Shown: positions 28,844 through 40,455, numbered from the stretch's first letter. The stretch is 64,000 nt of DNA from Salinivibrio kushneri (GCF_027286325.1 NZ_CP114588.1:2071317-2135316), one strand, 5' to 3'. A program made the numbers and translations. The notes: generated from the letters alone by a model not told the origin.

Positions 28844-29437
28844 TTATTGACCAAGATTATCAAGCTTCATATTAACGGTTGGGCTTTCTGCCGCCGCTAA
28901 CGATGCCGCGTACGCGTCTCGCGCGGCTTGCTTATCGCCCTGACGAAGCAAGACGTCCCCGCGGATCTCTTCCACTTTAGCGGTCCAACTCTCGGCCGTG
29001 ACAGTACCGAGCTCACTCAACGCGGCTGAGTAGTTTTCCAGCTCTGCCTCAACGCGAGCAAGTCGCGTGGTGACGAGTCCATAAAGGGCGTCATCTTTCA
29101 CGGCTTGTTGGGCTTTTTTGAGTTGCTCGCGGGCACTGTCCAACTCGCCCTGCGCAACATGCTTTTGTGCCAGCTGTAATGCCGCCAAGGCATGGTAACC
29201 TTCGTGGCCCTCCAGCTCGCTCAATGAGACGGTATCACCGCTCTCAATATTGCTGAGTACTTGCTCGTATTGCTGAGAAGCTTGCGCTTGGTTAGCCAGT
29301 TGCTGTGACTGGAAATATCGCCAGCCGTAAAGGGCTCCCAAACCGACAACAGCGCCGATTACAACGGCTTTACCATTGTCTCGCCACCACTTTTTAATGG
29401 CTTCAACCTGCTGCTCTTCTGTGGTGTAGACGTCCAC
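28844..29437 (-). CDS. yfgM: YfgM (RcsF/BAM-associated ancillary translocon factor)
   Basis: YfgM is an inner-membrane protein that associates with the SecYEG translocon and PpiD and exposes TPR-like helices to the periplasm. The 197-residue protein has a short cytoplasmic start MDVYTTEEQQVEAIKKWWRDNG. One membrane segment follows (about 24-42, VVIGAVVGLGALYGWRYF) and then a helical periplasmic domain. It lies between hisS (11 bp gap) and bamB, as in other gammaproteobacteria. Confidence 0.92.
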   Translation of the reverse strand: MDVYTTEEQQVEAIKKWWRDNGKAVVIGAVVGLGALYGWRYFQSQQLANQAQASQQYEQVLSNIESGDTVSLSELEGHEGYHALAALQLAQKHVAQGELDSAREQLKKAQQAVKDDALYGLVTTRLARVEAELENYSAALSELGTVTAESWTAKVEEIRGDVLLRQGDKQAARDAYAASLAAAESPTVNMKLDNLGQ

Positions 29438-29448
29438 GTTCTGTCCTC

Positions 29449-30717
29449 TTAAATCAATGCTTTTAGTGACGCGGCGATCTCATCCTGATTCAGTGTTTGT
29501 TGCTCGCCGCCTTTCAAATCTTTTAAGGCTACTGTGCCATTGGCGACTTCATCCTCGCCTAGCACCAGCGCCACAGAGGCGCCGACTTTGTCCGCGCGCT
29601 TAAACTGCTTCTTAAAGTTACCACCGCCGAAGTGCGACATCACACGCAGCCCTGGCACCTGCTCACGTAAGCGCTCAGCCAGTTTCATTCCTGCGACCAT
29701 GGCACCTTCACCCGCCGTGACCATATACACATCCACTGCCGGGCGGACATCATCTTGGTTAAGGTTTTCCAGCATCAGAACGAGACGCTCTAACCCCATC
29801 GCAAACCCGACCGCAGGCGTAGCCTTGCCACCGAGTTGCTCAACCAAGCCGTCATAACGGCCACCACCGCACACCGTGCCTTGCGCCCCTAGGCTGTCAG
29901 TGATCCATTCAAACACGGTACGGTTGTAGTAATCGAGTCCACGCACCAAACGGTGGTTTACTTGGTATTCGATACCTGCTGCGTCCAAGAGTTCACACAA
30001 CAGCGCAAAATGCTGTTTTGATTCGTCATCCAGGTAGTCGCCGAGCTGAGGCGCATCCACTAAAATGGCTTGGATATCTGCGTTTTTGGTATCGAGCACA
30101 CGGAGAGGGTTAGTCTGCATGCGACGCTTACTGTCTTCATCCAGCACAGACTCGTGCTGCATTAAAAAGTCCACCAGCGCTTGACGATAATTCGCACGCG
30201 CTTGTGGTGAGCCAATCGAGTTGAGCTCCAATCGTACATGCTCTGCAATCCCTAGCTCCCGCCACATACGTGCGGTCATCATGATTAACTCAGCATCTAC
30301 ATCTGGGCCGTTAAGACCGAACACCTCTACACCAAATTGGTGGAACTGACGATAACGGCCTTTTTGCGGACGTTCATGACGGAACATTGGCCCGGTGTAC
30401 CAAAGGCGGTGCTCTTGGTTGTACAGCAGGCCATTTTCAATCCCTGCTCGGACACAACCCGCGGTCCCTTCAGGACGCAAGGTGAGGCTGTCGCCGTTGC
30501 GATCATCGAAGGTATACATTTCTTTTTCGACAACGTCTGTCACTTCACCAATCGCACGGCTAAACAAATGCGTTGCTTCCACAATAGGCATGCGAACTTC
30601 GCTATAGCCGTAAGCGCTCACTACCTTTTTAATCGTAGATTCGAGCTTTTGCCATAAAGGAGATTGAGACGGGAGGCAGTCATTCATGCCTCGAATTGCT
30701 TGAATTGTTTTAGCCAC
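29449..30717 (-). CDS. hisS: Histidyl-tRNA synthetase
   Basis: HisS charges tRNA-His. The 422 residues show the class II core with motif 2 in [24 protein letters not shown]. The histidine-specific motifs are [15 protein letters not shown] and [14 protein letters not shown], and motif 3 is [12 protein letters not shown]-terminal anticodon-binding domain follows. It starts [16 protein letters not shown], as usual for the family. It lies downstream of ispG with a 53 bp gap. Confidence 0.97.
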   Translation of the reverse strand: MAKTIQAIRGMNDCLPSQSPLWQKLESTIKKVVSAYGYSEVRMPIVEATHLFSRAIGEVTDVVEKEMYTFDDRNGDSLTLRPEGTAGCVRAGIENGLLYNQEHRLWYTGPMFRHERPQKGRYRQFHQFGVEVFGLNGPDVDAELIMMTARMWRELGIAEHVRLELNSIGSPQARANYRQALVDFLMQHESVLDEDSKRRMQTNPLRVLDTKNADIQAILVDAPQLGDYLDDESKQHFALLCELLDAAGIEYQVNHRLVRGLDYYNRTVFEWITDSLGAQGTVCGGGRYDGLVEQLGGKATPAVGFAMGLERLVLMLENLNQDDVRPAVDVYMVTAGEGAMVAGMKLAERLREQVPGLRVMSHFGGGNFKKQFKRADKVGASVALVLGEDEVANGTVALKDLKGGEQQTLNQDEIAASLKALI

Positions 30718-30770
30718 GTTAACTTCCGTTACCGAAATGATGTAAAAAGGGGAGAAGGCCGCCTAACGGC

Positions 30771-31898
30771 TTAGCCCTCTTGATCGATTTGAGACACCTT
30801 GATGCGGTTGCGTTCATCCATCATCGCCGCTTTGGCGCGGATTTTTGCCTCCAACTCATCCACCAAGTTGTCGTTATTAAAGCGCTCTTTCTGGCGTTTA
30901 CCGTCCAGATAGTAAGCGCTGCGCTTGTTACCACCCGCGAGGCCAAGATGCGAGGCCTCGGCTTCACCAGGGCCATTGACCACACAACCAATCACAGAGA
31001 CATCCATTGGGGTCAGTATGTCTTCCACGCGCTGCTCAAGCGCATTGACCGTGCCAATCACATCAAACTCTTGACGCGAACAGCTCGGACACGCAATGAA
31101 GTTGACGCCACGCGAGCGAATGCGAAGTGACTTAAGAATATCGAAGCCGACTTTGATTTCTTCGACCGGATCAGCGGCGAGCGATACACGCAAGGTATCA
31201 CCAATGCCTTCCGCCAATAGCATTCCCAAGCCCACGGATGACTTAACCGCACCAGCACGCGCGCCACCCGCCTCGGTAATGCCAAGGTGAAGGGGCTGAT
31301 CGATTTGCTGCGCGAGTTTGCGATAAGACTCAACCGCTAGGAAGACATCTGACGCTTTAACGCTGACTTTAAACTGATCAAAGTTAAGACGGTCAAGAAT
31401 ATCGACATGACGCATGGCCGACTCGACCAAGGCATCGGGAGTTGGCTCCCCGTACTTTTCTTGCAGATCGCGCTCCAGTGAGCCGCCATTCACACCAATA
31501 CGGATTGGAATGTTTTTGTCACGTGCGGCATCCACCACCGCCCGAATGCGCTCTTCTTTACCAATATTACCTGGGTTGATACGCAAACAGTCGACACCAT
31601 ACTCCGCCACTTTTAATGCAATACGGTAGTCAAAATGGATGTCTGCTACCAAAGGGATCGACGTTTGCGCTTTAATCTCTTTAAACGCTTCCGCTGCATC
31701 CATGGTGGGAACCGATACCCGAACAATATCTGCCCCCACCCCTTCTAGCGCTTTAATTTGCGCGACAGTGGCGGCGACATCCGTGGTTCGTGTGTTGGTC
31801 ATAGATTGCACGGCAATCGGCGCGCCATCACCAATCGGCACATTGCCGACATTAATGCGCGTTGAGGGACGGCGTTTGATGGGAGTTTCGTTGTGCAT
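30771..31898 (-). CDS. ispG: 4-hydroxy-3-methylbut-2-en-1-yl diphosphate synthase (flavodoxin)
   Basis: IspG (GcpE) is the Fe-S enzyme of the sixth step of the MEP isoprenoid pathway. The 375 residues form a TIM barrel with [18 protein letters not shown] near the start. The 4Fe-4S-binding C-terminal part has [13 protein letters not shown] and [12 protein letters not shown]. Length fits the two-domain bacterial form. It is located between rodZ (15 bp gap) and hisS, a conserved order, so membrane morphogenesis and isoprenoid genes share transcription. Confidence 0.97.
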   Translation of the reverse strand: MHNETPIKRRPSTRINVGNVPIGDGAPIAVQSMTNTRTTDVAATVAQIKALEGVGADIVRVSVPTMDAAEAFKEIKAQTSIPLVADIHFDYRIALKVAEYGVDCLRINPGNIGKEERIRAVVDAARDKNIPIRIGVNGGSLERDLQEKYGEPTPDALVESAMRHVDILDRLNFDQFKVSVKASDVFLAVESYRKLAQQIDQPLHLGITEAGGARAGAVKSSVGLGMLLAEGIGDTLRVSLAADPVEEIKVGFDILKSLRIRSRGVNFIACPSCSRQEFDVIGTVNALEQRVEDILTPMDVSVIGCVVNGPGEAEASHLGLAGGNKRSAYYLDGKRQKERFNNDNLVDELEAKIRAKAAMMDERNRIKVSQIDQEG

Positions 31899-31913
31899 AT
31901 CGACGTTCTCTGA

Positions 31914-32906
31914 TTACTGCGGAAGGCGCAACCGAGCCACTTGGCCGGTTGGGAAGCCATCAAGATCAATATTGTCGCCATTAAAGGTGATTTTCACCAC
32001 ACTGGGGGCACCCAATACCAATTGATAAGGGGTGTCGCCGGTTAGGGTCACTTGCTCACCCTCAGACTTTATCCCGGTTGCCAATCGTTCACCATTGGCA
32101 TCTCGCACGTCTATCCAGCAATCACCACTAAATGTCATCACTAGACGGTTATTGACCGTGCTCGCGGGGGCTTCATCCTCTGCGGTTGGCTGTGCCTCTG
32201 GATCGATTTGCGTCGTCGTTTCGTCCATTTGCACCGGCTCGGCAGCAGTCCCCGATTCTGACTCTGTCGATACTGAGCGGTTCTCTTGACTAGACACGGG
32301 CTCGTTAACGGTATCTTGTGCGTCCGTTTCCTGTAACTCCGCCCCTTGTGAGGCCGTCGAGTCTGTCGCCGCGGGCTCGGCCATCGCCGGTGCATCTGTG
32401 GCAACCATCGCGCTATCTTGCTCTGACGGGGTCGTGACGAGCTCATCCGCTTGTTGGCTATCCAGCTGTGTTGGCACAGACGTCATGGCCTGCTGATTTT
32501 GCCAGTACCACACGCCGGTGATACCAACCGCAATAGCGATGATCACCCAAGACAACCACATCAGTCGACTTTCGCTCTTTTGCCGCCGCGTTTTGCGCGA
32601 GAAGCTTTGCATTTTTTGTACGGTGGCCGCACTGCTCGCTTCCATATTGCTATTACCCAAAAGCTGATCAGCGTCGATTTGCATCAGCTTGGCATAGGAA
32701 CGCAAATAGCCACGTGTAAACGTGGCCAATTGATCCATGTCTGGGTTGTTTTGTTCAAGGTCCTCAATGACACTGACTCGTAACCGAAGTCGGTCAGCAA
32801 CATCACGAACACTCCAGCCCATTTTCTCTCGCGCTTGCTTTAATACTTCCCCGGGCGCAGGTTGGGTATCAGATTGCGCTTGTTCTTCCGTCTGTTCAGT
32901 ATTCAT
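31914..32906 (-). CDS. rodZ: Cytoskeletal protein RodZ
   Basis: RodZ links MreB filaments to the cell-wall elongation machinery. The 330 residues have an N-terminal HTH of the Xre type (about 18-80) and a basic juxtamembrane stretch, SFSRKTRRQKSESR. One membrane segment spans about 115-135. A long Thr/Glu/Ala-rich periplasmic linker with low complexity precedes a C-terminal beta domain (about 252-330, RLVMTFSGDCWIDVRDANG). It lies between pilW and ispG; its start overlaps the pilW end by 11 bases, implying coupled translation. Confidence 0.93.
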   Translation of the reverse strand: MNTEQTEEQAQSDTQPAPGEVLKQAREKMGWSVRDVADRLRLRVSVIEDLEQNNPDMDQLATFTRGYLRSYAKLMQIDADQLLGNSNMEASSAATVQKMQSFSRKTRRQKSESRLMWLSWVIIAIAVGITGVWYWQNQQAMTSVPTQLDSQQADELVTTPSEQDSAMVATDAPAMAEPAATDSTASQGAELQETDAQDTVNEPVSSQENRSVSTESESGTAAEPVQMDETTTQIDPEAQPTAEDEAPASTVNNRLVMTFSGDCWIDVRDANGERLATGIKSEGEQVTLTGDTPYQLVLGAPSVVKITFNGDNIDLDGFPTGQVARLRLPQ

Positions 32907-33651
32907 TCGCTAGGTACAATTGATATTCTTTGGATTCTGGAAACCGTTGCGCCAATCGCTGAGCGTCATGGGCAGCTCGCTCCGTGTAGCCTTGTTGCTG
33001 ATAAGCTTTCACTAGCAATAACAGTCCTGCAGGTTGAACACCAACGCGTTGGTGGAGCCGCTTGATACGTGCTACGGCCTCTGCCACTTGCCCAGTATCT
33101 ATCTCTAATTTGGCAAGTTGTAAACCAGCACGGACATTAAGCGGGTCGTGATCAGCCGCTTTGCTAAACAAGGCTTTTGCGCGTTCTACGTGGCCAGCTT
33201 TTAGCTGACAAAACGCCGCGTTTTCATAACTGTCTGACACACGATGATAATACGGTTGTACGACTGCTTGCAAAAATGCGTCATTCGCCGCGGCAAATCG
33301 CTGTTGTTCGCACAAGAAAACACCGTAATTGTTATATACATCACCTTTTTCAGACGCTTGCGCTAACGCTTTTTGATATAAGCGATCCGCTTTGTCGTTT
33401 TCACCGACACGTTGTTGATAATACGCCATCGACAGCGAGGTGCGATAGTAGTTAGGCGCATATTGGCGCGCTTGCTGCAAGTTTTGCTGCGCTTGTTGAT
33501 AGCGATCACTGTTTAGATAGCCTAATCCCAGTGCAATGCGCGCCTCTGCGGCTTGAATCTTATCAAACTTGGGCTCGTTATGCTGCGAACCTGACGATGA
33601 ACATCCAGCCAACGCCATCAACATGCCCAATACCCAAACCGTTTTTGTCAT
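32896..33651 (-). CDS. pilW: Type IV pilus biogenesis lipoprotein PilW/PilF
   Basis: This family of TPR lipoproteins pilots the type IV pilus secretin to the outer membrane. The 251-residue protein starts with a signal ending LALAGC (Cys17) and then carries repeated TPR helices, for example RIALGLGYLNSDRYQQAQQNLQQA and DVYNNYGVFLCEQQRFAAAN. It lies between rlmN (24 bp gap) and rodZ (11-base overlap), the usual rlmN-pilW-rodZ-ispG order. Confidence 0.93.
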   Translation of the reverse strand: MTKTVWVLGMLMALAGCSSSGSQHNEPKFDKIQAAEARIALGLGYLNSDRYQQAQQNLQQARQYAPNYYRTSLSMAYYQQRVGENDKADRLYQKALAQASEKGDVYNNYGVFLCEQQRFAAANDAFLQAVVQPYYHRVSDSYENAAFCQLKAGHVERAKALFSKAADHDPLNVRAGLQLAKLEIDTGQVAEAVARIKRLHQRVGVQPAGLLLLVKAYQQQGYTERAAHDAQRLAQRFPESKEYQLYLANEY

Positions 33652-33675
33652 GCTATCCCCTTGTCACCCTCTCAT

Positions 33676-34797
33676 TTAGACGGGTCGAACAGGGATAACC
33701 TCCTGTGCGCCCAGTCGCTTCTCGGCACGCTTGGTTCGGTCGACAATGTCACCGGCAAGTTGGCCACACGCTGCGTCAATGTCGTCGCCTCGTGTTTTAC
33801 GTACCGTCACCGTAAAGTCGTATTCCATCAAGGTTTTCATAAACCTATCAATACGAGAATTACTCGGTTTGTTGAACGGTGATCCAGGATACGGGTTAAA
33901 TGGGATCAGGTTAATCTTCGCTGGGGTGTCTTTTAATAGCTCTGCGAGTTGGCGCGCATGCTCCATGTCGTCGTTAACATGATCCAGCAAGATATATTCT
34001 ACCGTCACACGGCCGCGGTTGGCATTTGAGGTTTCAATATAACGGTGTACCGCATCCAGAAAAGCCTCAATATCCCAACGATCATTAATCGGCATAATTT
34101 GGCTACGCAGCTCATCGTTCGGCGCATGCAGTGAGATCGCCAAGGCCACATCGATTTTGCCAATCATTTGCTCCAAGCCAGAAACCACGCCAGATGTCGA
34201 CACGGTGACCCGGCGCTTAGATAAACCATACGCATTGTCATCGAGCATCAAATTCAGAGAGGGGAGAAGATTTTTCATGTTGAGCAGTGGCTCTCCCATG
34301 CCCATCATCACCACGTTGGTGATCGGACGACGGCCCGTCTCTTTCTCAATGCCAATCTCTTTTGACGCACGCCACACCTGTCCGATGATCTCAGACACAC
34401 GCAAGTTGCGGTTAAAACCTTGCGCTCCGGTTGAGCAGAATTTGCAATCAAGCGCACAACCTACTTGAGAGGAGACACACAGTGTTGCCCGATCATCTTC
34501 GGGAATATACACGGTTTCCACGTCTTGACCGCCCACACGCATTGCCCACTTGATGGTGCCGTCTTTGGAGTAATGCGCTTCACTGACTTCTGGGGCTTTA
34601 ATTTCTGCCACCCGCTTGAGTTTCTCACGCAACTTCTTGTTGATGTTGTTCATTTCATCGAAGTCGTCGCAACCAAAGTGATACATCCACTTCATGACTT
34701 GGTCAGCGCGGAAGGCTTTTTCGCCGAGCTCATCAGCGAAGTAGGCACGCAATCCTTGCCTGTCAAAATCAAGCAGATTAACTTTCTCTGTCGTCAT
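33676..34797 (-). CDS. rlmN: Dual-specificity RNA methyltransferase RlmN
   Basis: RlmN is a radical-SAM enzyme that methylates C2 of A2503 in 23S rRNA and A37 of several tRNAs. The 373 residues contain the 4Fe-4S motif CALDCKFC, the [11 protein letters not shown] block, and the methyl-carrying Cys in [12 protein letters not shown] near the C-terminus. The N-terminal accessory domain starts [31 protein letters not shown]. It is the first gene of the rlmN-pilW-rodZ-ispG-hisS-yfgM-bamB-der series. Confidence 0.97.
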   Translation of the reverse strand: MTTEKVNLLDFDRQGLRAYFADELGEKAFRADQVMKWMYHFGCDDFDEMNNINKKLREKLKRVAEIKAPEVSEAHYSKDGTIKWAMRVGGQDVETVYIPEDDRATLCVSSQVGCALDCKFCSTGAQGFNRNLRVSEIIGQVWRASKEIGIEKETGRRPITNVVMMGMGEPLLNMKNLLPSLNLMLDDNAYGLSKRRVTVSTSGVVSGLEQMIGKIDVALAISLHAPNDELRSQIMPINDRWDIEAFLDAVHRYIETSNANRGRVTVEYILLDHVNDDMEHARQLAELLKDTPAKINLIPFNPYPGSPFNKPSNSRIDRFMKTLMEYDFTVTVRKTRGDDIDAACGQLAGDIVDRTKRAEKRLGAQEVIPVRPV

Positions 34798-34993
34798 TGG
34801 GGGTTGCCTCGTAAGAACTAGCTAGGTGGTAAGACTCAATCATCGCCTCACGCGTGCCGACGCCTTACCTTGATCATAGCCAAGATATCTCCTCGGGACG
34901 CGCTTAAGGCGCGAAATTGTACAGGCTTTAGATCACAGTTTCCACTCTCTAACAGCGGGGTTATTCAATGTGGTCGTCTGATATCGATAGGCA

Positions 34994-35019
34994 GAAAAAA
35001 AGAGGCTGACGCCTCTTTT
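34994..35019 (-). terminator. Intrinsic terminator of ndk
   Basis: On the minus strand AAAGAGGC pairs with GCCTCTTT around a four-base loop and is followed by a long T-run (TTTTTTTC). It lies about 27 bases after the ndk stop. Confidence 0.9.
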
Positions 35020-35045
35020 GGAAGGTTAAAAAGCAGGTGCTTGAT

Positions 35046-35474
35046 TTAGCAGCGAGGATGAATTTCATCCGCGGTAAAAAAGTACGCGATTTCGCGCTCT
35101 GCAGATGCAGGGCTATCAGAGCCATGCACTGAGTTGTATTGCATGCTTTCCGCATAGTCAGCGCGCAATGTGCCACAGGCCGCTTCTTCTGGATTGGTTT
35201 TTCCCATCAACTCACGGTAGCGGCTGATCGCGCTCTCGCCTTCCAGTACTTGTACCATGATAGGGCCTGACGTCATGAACCCAACCAAGGATTCAAAGAA
35301 AGGCTTCCCTTGGTGCTCGGCATAAAATCCTTCTGCCTGCTCTTTGCTAAGATGGAGCATTTTCGCTGCGACGATACGCAAACCAGCACTTTCGATACGC
35401 TGATAAAGCGTGCCAATCAAATTACGCTCTACGGCATCAGGTTTAACGATAGAAAAAGTGCGTTCAATGGTCAT
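35046..35474 (-). CDS. ndk: Nucleoside diphosphate kinase
   Basis: Ndk transfers the gamma-phosphate between nucleoside triphosphates and diphosphates via a phosphohistidine. The 142 residues show [16 protein letters not shown] at the N-terminus, [12 protein letters not shown], and the active-site His in [16 protein letters not shown]. Length is that of the gammaproteobacterial tetrameric form. It is monocistronic between rlmN and pepB, with its own terminator. Confidence 0.97.
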   Translation of the reverse strand: MTIERTFSIVKPDAVERNLIGTLYQRIESAGLRIVAAKMLHLSKEQAEGFYAEHQGKPFFESLVGFMTSGPIMVQVLEGESAISRYRELMGKTNPEEAACGTLRADYAESMQYNSVHGSDSPASAEREIAYFFTADEIHPRC

Positions 35475-35622
35475 TCGCTTGTCCTTTCACTGTCTGAATC
35501 TGGCCCGCTAGGGGCAACAACGCGCTTACCCTAGCAAATTTCCTCGTCTGTCCCTATGACCAATCGGGTGAAGCGTTAACTCACACAAAAAATTGTTAAC
35601 ACTTCACTCGACGTATCACGGG

Positions 35623-36918
35623 CTATTTGGCTTGTTCAAGTAAGACGCGCGCCAGGGTTTTCACACCCATACCGGTCGCGCCCACGGCCCATTTATCATT
35701 GGCTGCTTTGCGGTAGGTGCCAGAGCAATCAATGTGCATCCAGCCTTTTTGGTAACCTTCAACAAAGTAGGAAAGGAACGCTGCTGCCGTACTCGCCCCC
35801 GGCATATACGCCCCAATCGACGCATTGGCAATATCAGCAAACGAGGAAGGAAGCAGCTGACGGTGGAACTCAGCTAATGGCAATGGCCACATGCCCTCCC
35901 CTTCTTTTTGCGCCGCGTCAAGCGTGCAATGTGCGAGCTCATCATCAAAACTGAACAGGGCGTGGTAATCATTACCCAGTGCCGCTTTTGCCGATCCGGT
36001 GAGCGTGGCGCAATCAATCAGCAGTTCAGGTTTTTGCTCACTCGCATACATTAGGCCATCAGCGAGCACCAAGCGCCCTTCCGCATCCGTATTGAGTACT
36101 TCAACGGTCACGCCATTTTTGTAAGTAATGATGTCGCCCAGTTTGTAAGCGCTGCTTGAGATCATGTTCTCGGCACAGCAAAGCACCAATTTAACGCGCT
36201 TATTCAACCCTTTGGCAATCGCCATCGCGAGCGCTCCGGTCGCTGTTGCTGAGCCGCCCATGTCCGCTTTCATGGTGGTCATAAAGTCAGAGCCTTTAAT
36301 GCTGTAGCCGCCAGAATCAAAGGTGATCCCTTTACCCACCAAACACGCATACACAGGCGCATCCGGATCACCGGTAGGGTTATAGTCGAGTTGCAACATG
36401 GTTGGCTTGCGCGCTGAACCACGACCGACGGTATAAATGCCGTTCCAGCCTTTCTCTAATAAATCCGTGCCCGAGATGATTTTATAAGTGACCTGGTCGG
36501 GTGCCATGGATTTCACAAACTCCCCCGCGCGTGCCACCAGCTGATGCGGGCCAACTTCTTCTGCGGTTTGGTTGATGATATCGCGCACCCAGTCACCCAC
36601 GGTCTGTCGAAGCTCGAACTCTTGGGTATCGCCATCGTTCAACACGGTCTGCGTAAAGGCAACCTTATTTTTGGGGCCGCGAAGTCCTTGGTAAAACGCC
36701 CACACTAATTCAAGATCCCAATGCTCGCCGGTCAGGCTCAGTGCCGGAACACCTTGCCCTTCAAGTTTGCGCGCCGCTTGTTGCACCTTGTCTCGCTGAT
36801 TGGCGTCTTTAGGTGCATGGATCACCGCTTTGTCGGTGTCGAAAGAGACCAGCGCGTTGTCGCCCCACTGCGATGCAGCCGGTTGATGCGACAGAATAAC
36901 CTTTAGTGAATCTGACAT
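35623..36918 (-). CDS. pepB: Aminopeptidase B (M17 leucyl aminopeptidase family)
   Basis: PepB is a cytosolic metallo-aminopeptidase of family M17. The 431-residue protein has the two-metal catalytic blocks [37 protein letters not shown] and [14 protein letters not shown], which carry the metal ligands and the active-site Lys and Arg. The start at 36918 follows GGAG and matches the family N-terminus ([14 protein letters not shown]); the frame is open 62 codons further upstream without homology. It lies downstream of iscX, but a terminator separates it from the isc operon. Confidence 0.95.
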   Translation of the reverse strand: MSDSLKVILSHQPAASQWGDNALVSFDTDKAVIHAPKDANQRDKVQQAARKLEGQGVPALSLTGEHWDLELVWAFYQGLRGPKNKVAFTQTVLNDGDTQEFELRQTVGDWVRDIINQTAEEVGPHQLVARAGEFVKSMAPDQVTYKIISGTDLLEKGWNGIYTVGRGSARKPTMLQLDYNPTGDPDAPVYACLVGKGITFDSGGYSIKGSDFMTTMKADMGGSATATGALAMAIAKGLNKRVKLVLCCAENMISSSAYKLGDIITYKNGVTVEVLNTDAEGRLVLADGLMYASEQKPELLIDCATLTGSAKAALGNDYHALFSFDDELAHCTLDAAQKEGEGMWPLPLAEFHRQLLPSSFADIANASIGAYMPGASTAAAFLSYFVEGYQKGWMHIDCSGTYRKAANDKWAVGATGMGVKTLARVLLEQAK

Positions 36919-37007
36919 GTTGCACTCCTTGTACTGTCCCGCTGTTTTTACTGTACAGCGTGTCTGACTCAGCAAGCCCAGTAAACACTTGGACCTGCCA
37001 GTAGAAT

Positions 37008-37036
37008 GAAAAAAAGCGAGCCGCTGGCCCGCTTTA
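37008..37036 (-). terminator. Intrinsic terminator after iscX
   Basis: On the minus strand AAAGCG/CGCTTT with an inner GCC/GGC pairing and an AGC loop is followed by TTTTTTT. It lies about 85 bases after the iscX stop and about 90 bases before the pepB ATG, and so marks the end of the isc operon. Confidence 0.75.
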
Positions 37037-37120
37037 GATGTTTGTTTTATTGGCCACAGGTACTGTGCCGAGCCGGTGACGATAACACAAGTATTATCAA
37101 TCACTCACGAGAGCTAGCCC

Positions 37121-37321
37121 TCAGTCTCGTTCATCCATCCAACACATGATAATCGCCTCTAAGATCCGTTCATTAGAACGCTCTGGATCATCATCAAAAT
37201 CATCCAACTCGGTGATCCACTGATGTAAATCGGTAAAACGAACCGTTGTCGGATCGACATCTGGGTAAGCGTCGCAAAGCTCGATTGCGATATCGAGTGA
37301 GTCTGTCCATTTTAAGCTCAT
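37121..37321 (-). CDS. iscX: Fe-S assembly protein IscX (YfhJ)
   Basis: IscX is a small acidic helical protein that binds IscS and iron and modulates cluster assembly. The 66 residues begin [20 protein letters not shown] and contain [21 protein letters not shown] and [13 protein letters not shown], closely matching the family. It lies 29 bp after fdx and is the last gene of the isc operon. Confidence 0.95.
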   Translation of the reverse strand: MSLKWTDSLDIAIELCDAYPDVDPTTVRFTDLHQWITELDDFDDDPERSNERILEAIIMCWMDERD

Positions 37322-37350
37322 CTTGCTTCTCCGTCCGTTACAGCCTTGGA

Positions 37351-37689
37351 TTAATGATTTTCGGCTGCGTGATTCAAGGTATAGCGCGGGATCTCCACCA
37401 CCAAATCTTCATCGGTGATTTTTGCTTGGCAACCGAGACGAGACTCTGGCTCAAGCCCCCATGCTTTGTCGAGCATGTCATCTTCTAGCTCATCACTTTC
37501 GTCTAACGAGTCGAACCCTTCACGGATCACCACATGGCAGGTGGTACACGCACACGACTTTTCACAAGCATGCTCAATACCAATACCATTTTTCAACGCC
37601 ACGTCGAGGACGGTTTCCCCTTCTTTCGCTTCCAATTCCGCACCTTCTGGGCATAACTCGTGGTGCGGCAGAACAATAATCTTAGGCAT
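37351..37689 (-). CDS. fdx: ISC-system 2Fe-2S ferredoxin
   Basis: This ferredoxin supplies electrons for Fe-S cluster assembly on IscU. The 112 residues have ligands in [14 protein letters not shown] (Cys42, Cys48, Cys51) and a fourth Cys near residue 87 in [20 protein letters not shown]. The acidic segment [16 protein letters not shown] is typical of the adrenodoxin-like ISC type. It is separated from hscA by two bases. Confidence 0.97.
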   Translation of the reverse strand: MPKIIVLPHHELCPEGAELEAKEGETVLDVALKNGIGIEHACEKSCACTTCHVVIREGFDSLDESDELEDDMLDKAWGLEPESRLGCQAKITDEDLVVEIPRYTLNHAAENH

Positions 37690-37691
37690 GA

Positions 37692-39542
37692 TTACACCTC
37701 ATCAATGGATTGGCCGGCCAACGCATTGCGAATCGATTGATCCATGCGGCGTGCCGCAAAAGTCTGGCTGGCTTTGTCTAATGCTTTGATCCCGGCTTCA
37801 ATGGCGGCGCCATCATTGCCGTTGCGCAAGGCAATCAAGGCTTCTATTTCTTTCACCAAAGCTTGCTGCTCATCAGTGTTGAGCAGGTTATCCCCGTCTT
37901 GTTGCATAGCAACTAGCAAGCCTTCGATCACACGATCGGCTTCCACACGCTGCTCTGCCAAGTAGCGGGCATCTTTGTCTTCTTCCGCGTGGGTAAATGA
38001 CGACTTGATCATGGTCGCAATCTCGTCATCACTCAAGCCATAAGAGGGCTTCACTTGGATAGATGCTTCCACTTCGGTGGATTTTTCCATCGCCGTCACG
38101 GACAACAAGCCATCAGCATCTACTTGATAAGTCACGCGAACATGGGCTGCCCCCGCCGTCATCGGTGGGATGCCTTTGAGGCTAAAACGTGCTAATGAGC
38201 GGCAATCGTCTACCATTTCACGCTCGCCTTGTACCACGTGCACTTTCATGCCGGTTTGGCCATCTTTAAACGTGGTGAATTCTTGGGCTTTTGCCACAGG
38301 AATGGTGGTATTACGTGGGATAATTTTCTCCACCAATCCCCCCATGGTTTCAATACCAAGAGAAAGCGGGATCACATCCAACAACAACATGTCAGAGTCT
38401 GGCTTATTACCCACCAAAATATCGGCTTGCGTCGCGGCACCAACAGCCACCACTTTATCTGGATCAATGCTGGTCAGTGGTTCACGACCGAAAAACGTCC
38501 CAACCTGTTCACGCACGGCGGGAACACGGGTAGAGCCGCCCACCATCACGACTTCCAGCACCTCATCGGCACTGACACCGGCATCTTTTAATGCGCGGCG
38601 GCATGACATCAAGGTTTTCTTGATAAGTGGGGCAACCAGCTGATCGAATGTTTCACGGCTCAGTTCGCCTTGCCAGCCGAGCACATCGATGGACGCGCTG
38701 TCAGCAGAAGAAAGGGCAATTTTCGCCTGCGTGGCGGCGTGCAACACGGTGCGGCGCTGATCGCCACTGAGAGTGTCAAACCCAGCTTGCTCACAGATCC
38801 ATTGCTCGAGAAGGTGATCAAAATCATCGCCGCCCAATGCGGAATCGCCACCGGTCGCCATGACCTCAAACACGCCCTGAGACAGGCGTAGAATCGAGAT
38901 ATCAAAGGTGCCGCCACCCAGGTCATAGACCGCGATGACCCCTTCTTGGCCCGAATCAAGGCCATACGCAATCGCTGCGGCGGTAGGCTCGTTAAGCAAA
39001 CGCAGCACGTTGAGGCCAGCCAGCTTCGCCGCATCTTTGGTCCCCGCACGCTGTGCGTCATCAAAGTAGGCGGGTACGGTGATCACTACACCTTCAAGCG
39101 CGTCGCCCAAACTTGTTTCCGCACGTTCGCGAACGGTGCGTAAGATGTCGGACGACCCTTGCACTGGATTTATCGCGCCACGGCGGGTTTCCACTTGTGG
39201 CAAGCCATTTTCGGTTTGTGAAAACTGATAAGGAAGTTGCGGATAACGCGCTTGCACATCGTCCAATGAACGTCCCATCATGCGTTTGACAGACACCAAG
39301 GTATTGGCACTATCCGTTTGCACGTGTGGGAGGGCGTCATAGCCCACGGAAATGGCATCATCACCATAATGGACCACAGAAGGGATCAGTGGCCGATCTT
39401 GCTCGTCGTTCAAGGTGGTAGCGGTACCGCTTCGTACCGTGGCTACCAAGGTGTTGGTGGTACCCAAATCGATGCCGACCGCGTGCTTGTGCTCATGCGG
39501 CGCGGCACTTTGACCGGGCTCTGAAATTTGTAACAGTGCCAT
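37692..39542 (-). CDS. hscA: Fe-S protein chaperone HscA (Hsp70 family)
   Basis: HscA is the dedicated Hsp70 that helps IscU release its cluster to apo-proteins. The 616 residues have the ATPase domain with [30 protein letters not shown] and [15 protein letters not shown] substrate-binding domain and a helical lid follow. There is no long EEVD-type tail, as usual for HscA. It lies between hscB (43 bp gap) and fdx. Confidence 0.97.
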   Translation of the reverse strand: MALLQISEPGQSAAPHEHKHAVGIDLGTTNTLVATVRSGTATTLNDEQDRPLIPSVVHYGDDAISVGYDALPHVQTDSANTLVSVKRMMGRSLDDVQARYPQLPYQFSQTENGLPQVETRRGAINPVQGSSDILRTVRERAETSLGDALEGVVITVPAYFDDAQRAGTKDAAKLAGLNVLRLLNEPTAAAIAYGLDSGQEGVIAVYDLGGGTFDISILRLSQGVFEVMATGGDSALGGDDFDHLLEQWICEQAGFDTLSGDQRRTVLHAATQAKIALSSADSASIDVLGWQGELSRETFDQLVAPLIKKTLMSCRRALKDAGVSADEVLEVVMVGGSTRVPAVREQVGTFFGREPLTSIDPDKVVAVGAATQADILVGNKPDSDMLLLDVIPLSLGIETMGGLVEKIIPRNTTIPVAKAQEFTTFKDGQTGMKVHVVQGEREMVDDCRSLARFSLKGIPPMTAGAAHVRVTYQVDADGLLSVTAMEKSTEVEASIQVKPSYGLSDDEIATMIKSSFTHAEEDKDARYLAEQRVEADRVIEGLLVAMQQDGDNLLNTDEQQALVKEIEALIALRNGNDGAAIEAGIKALDKASQTFAARRMDQSIRNALAGQSIDEV

Positions 39543-39585
39543 GTCTAATCCTTAAACTTTACTGCGTTGACAGGCGAAAGGGCGA

Positions 39586-40098
39586 TCAACTCATCAGCTG
39601 ATCTTCGACACGCTCCACTTCATGGCGAAGCTTTTCTGCGAATTTGAGTTTGCGCACAATCACGGCAGCCTCTTGCCACTGTGAGGCAGCCAATGCCTGT
39701 TTAACCTCTAGAATCAATGCGTCGTAGAGCGACTGGGCTTTTTCACCAAAATCAAACAGCGCCGCTTCATCCTGGCTATCGGTAATCGACTCGAGTTCCT
39801 CACGCAACGTCATTTGCTGCATCAGGAACTCAGGATCCTGCATGGTTTGCTGTTCGTCTTTTAACTCAATGCCTTGCAACGTCAGCATATACTCAGCGCG
39901 TCGAACCGGATCTTTTAACGTCTGAAACGCGTCATTCACTTGCGATGCTTTCTGTACCGCCTGCAGACGTGTTTTCTCGTCTTGGCTGGCAACATTATCG
40001 GGATGGTACTGGCGCTGCAATTCCCGAAATGTTGAAGAAAGCGAGCTACCGTCCAGCTCAAACTGATACGGTAGCTCGAAAAGTTCAAAATGATTCAT
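39586..40098 (-). CDS. hscB: Fe-S co-chaperone HscB (J-domain protein)
   Basis: HscB recruits IscU to HscA and stimulates its ATPase. The 170-residue protein begins MNHFELFELPYQFELDG and carries the J-domain HPD motif in LQRQYHPDNVAS. A C-terminal three-helix bundle binds IscU. It lies 13 bp after iscA in the isc operon. Confidence 0.97.
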   Translation of the reverse strand: MNHFELFELPYQFELDGSSLSSTFRELQRQYHPDNVASQDEKTRLQAVQKASQVNDAFQTLKDPVRRAEYMLTLQGIELKDEQQTMQDPEFLMQQMTLREELESITDSQDEAALFDFGEKAQSLYDALILEVKQALAASQWQEAAVIVRKLKFAEKLRHEVERVEDQLMS

Positions 40099-40111
40099 GT
40101 GCTCTCACGGA

Positions 40112-40435
40112 TTACACGTTGAAGCTTTCGCCACAACCACATTCACTACTCACGTTAGGGTTGTTGAATTGAAAACCTTCATTCAGGCCTTCTTTGACAA
40201 AATCCAGCTCTGTCCCTTCGAGATAGAGCAAGCTCTTACCATCGACGATTACCTTGACATCATCGTACTCAAAAACCTGATCGCCTTCTTGCAGCTCATC
40301 CGCAAATTCGAGTACATAGGCCATGCCTGAACACCCTGACGTTCTCACGCCCAGGCGCAAGCCAATGCCTTTGCCACGGTTATTGAGAAACGCTCTGACG
40401 CGATCTGCTGCCGCCTGAGTCATGGTAATAGCCAT
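40112..40435 (-). CDS. iscA: Fe-S cluster assembly protein IscA
   Basis: IscA is an A-type carrier of iron or Fe-S clusters. The 107 residues have the three conserved cysteines: Cys35 in [15 protein letters not shown] and the pair in [12 protein letters not shown] at the C-terminus. It follows iscU by 20 bp in the isc operon. Confidence 0.97.
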   Translation of the reverse strand: MAITMTQAAADRVRAFLNNRGKGIGLRLGVRTSGCSGMAYVLEFADELQEGDQVFEYDDVKVIVDGKSLLYLEGTELDFVKEGLNEGFQFNNPNVSSECGCGESFNV

Positions 40436-40455
40436 ATATCAACAACCCCTTCGTT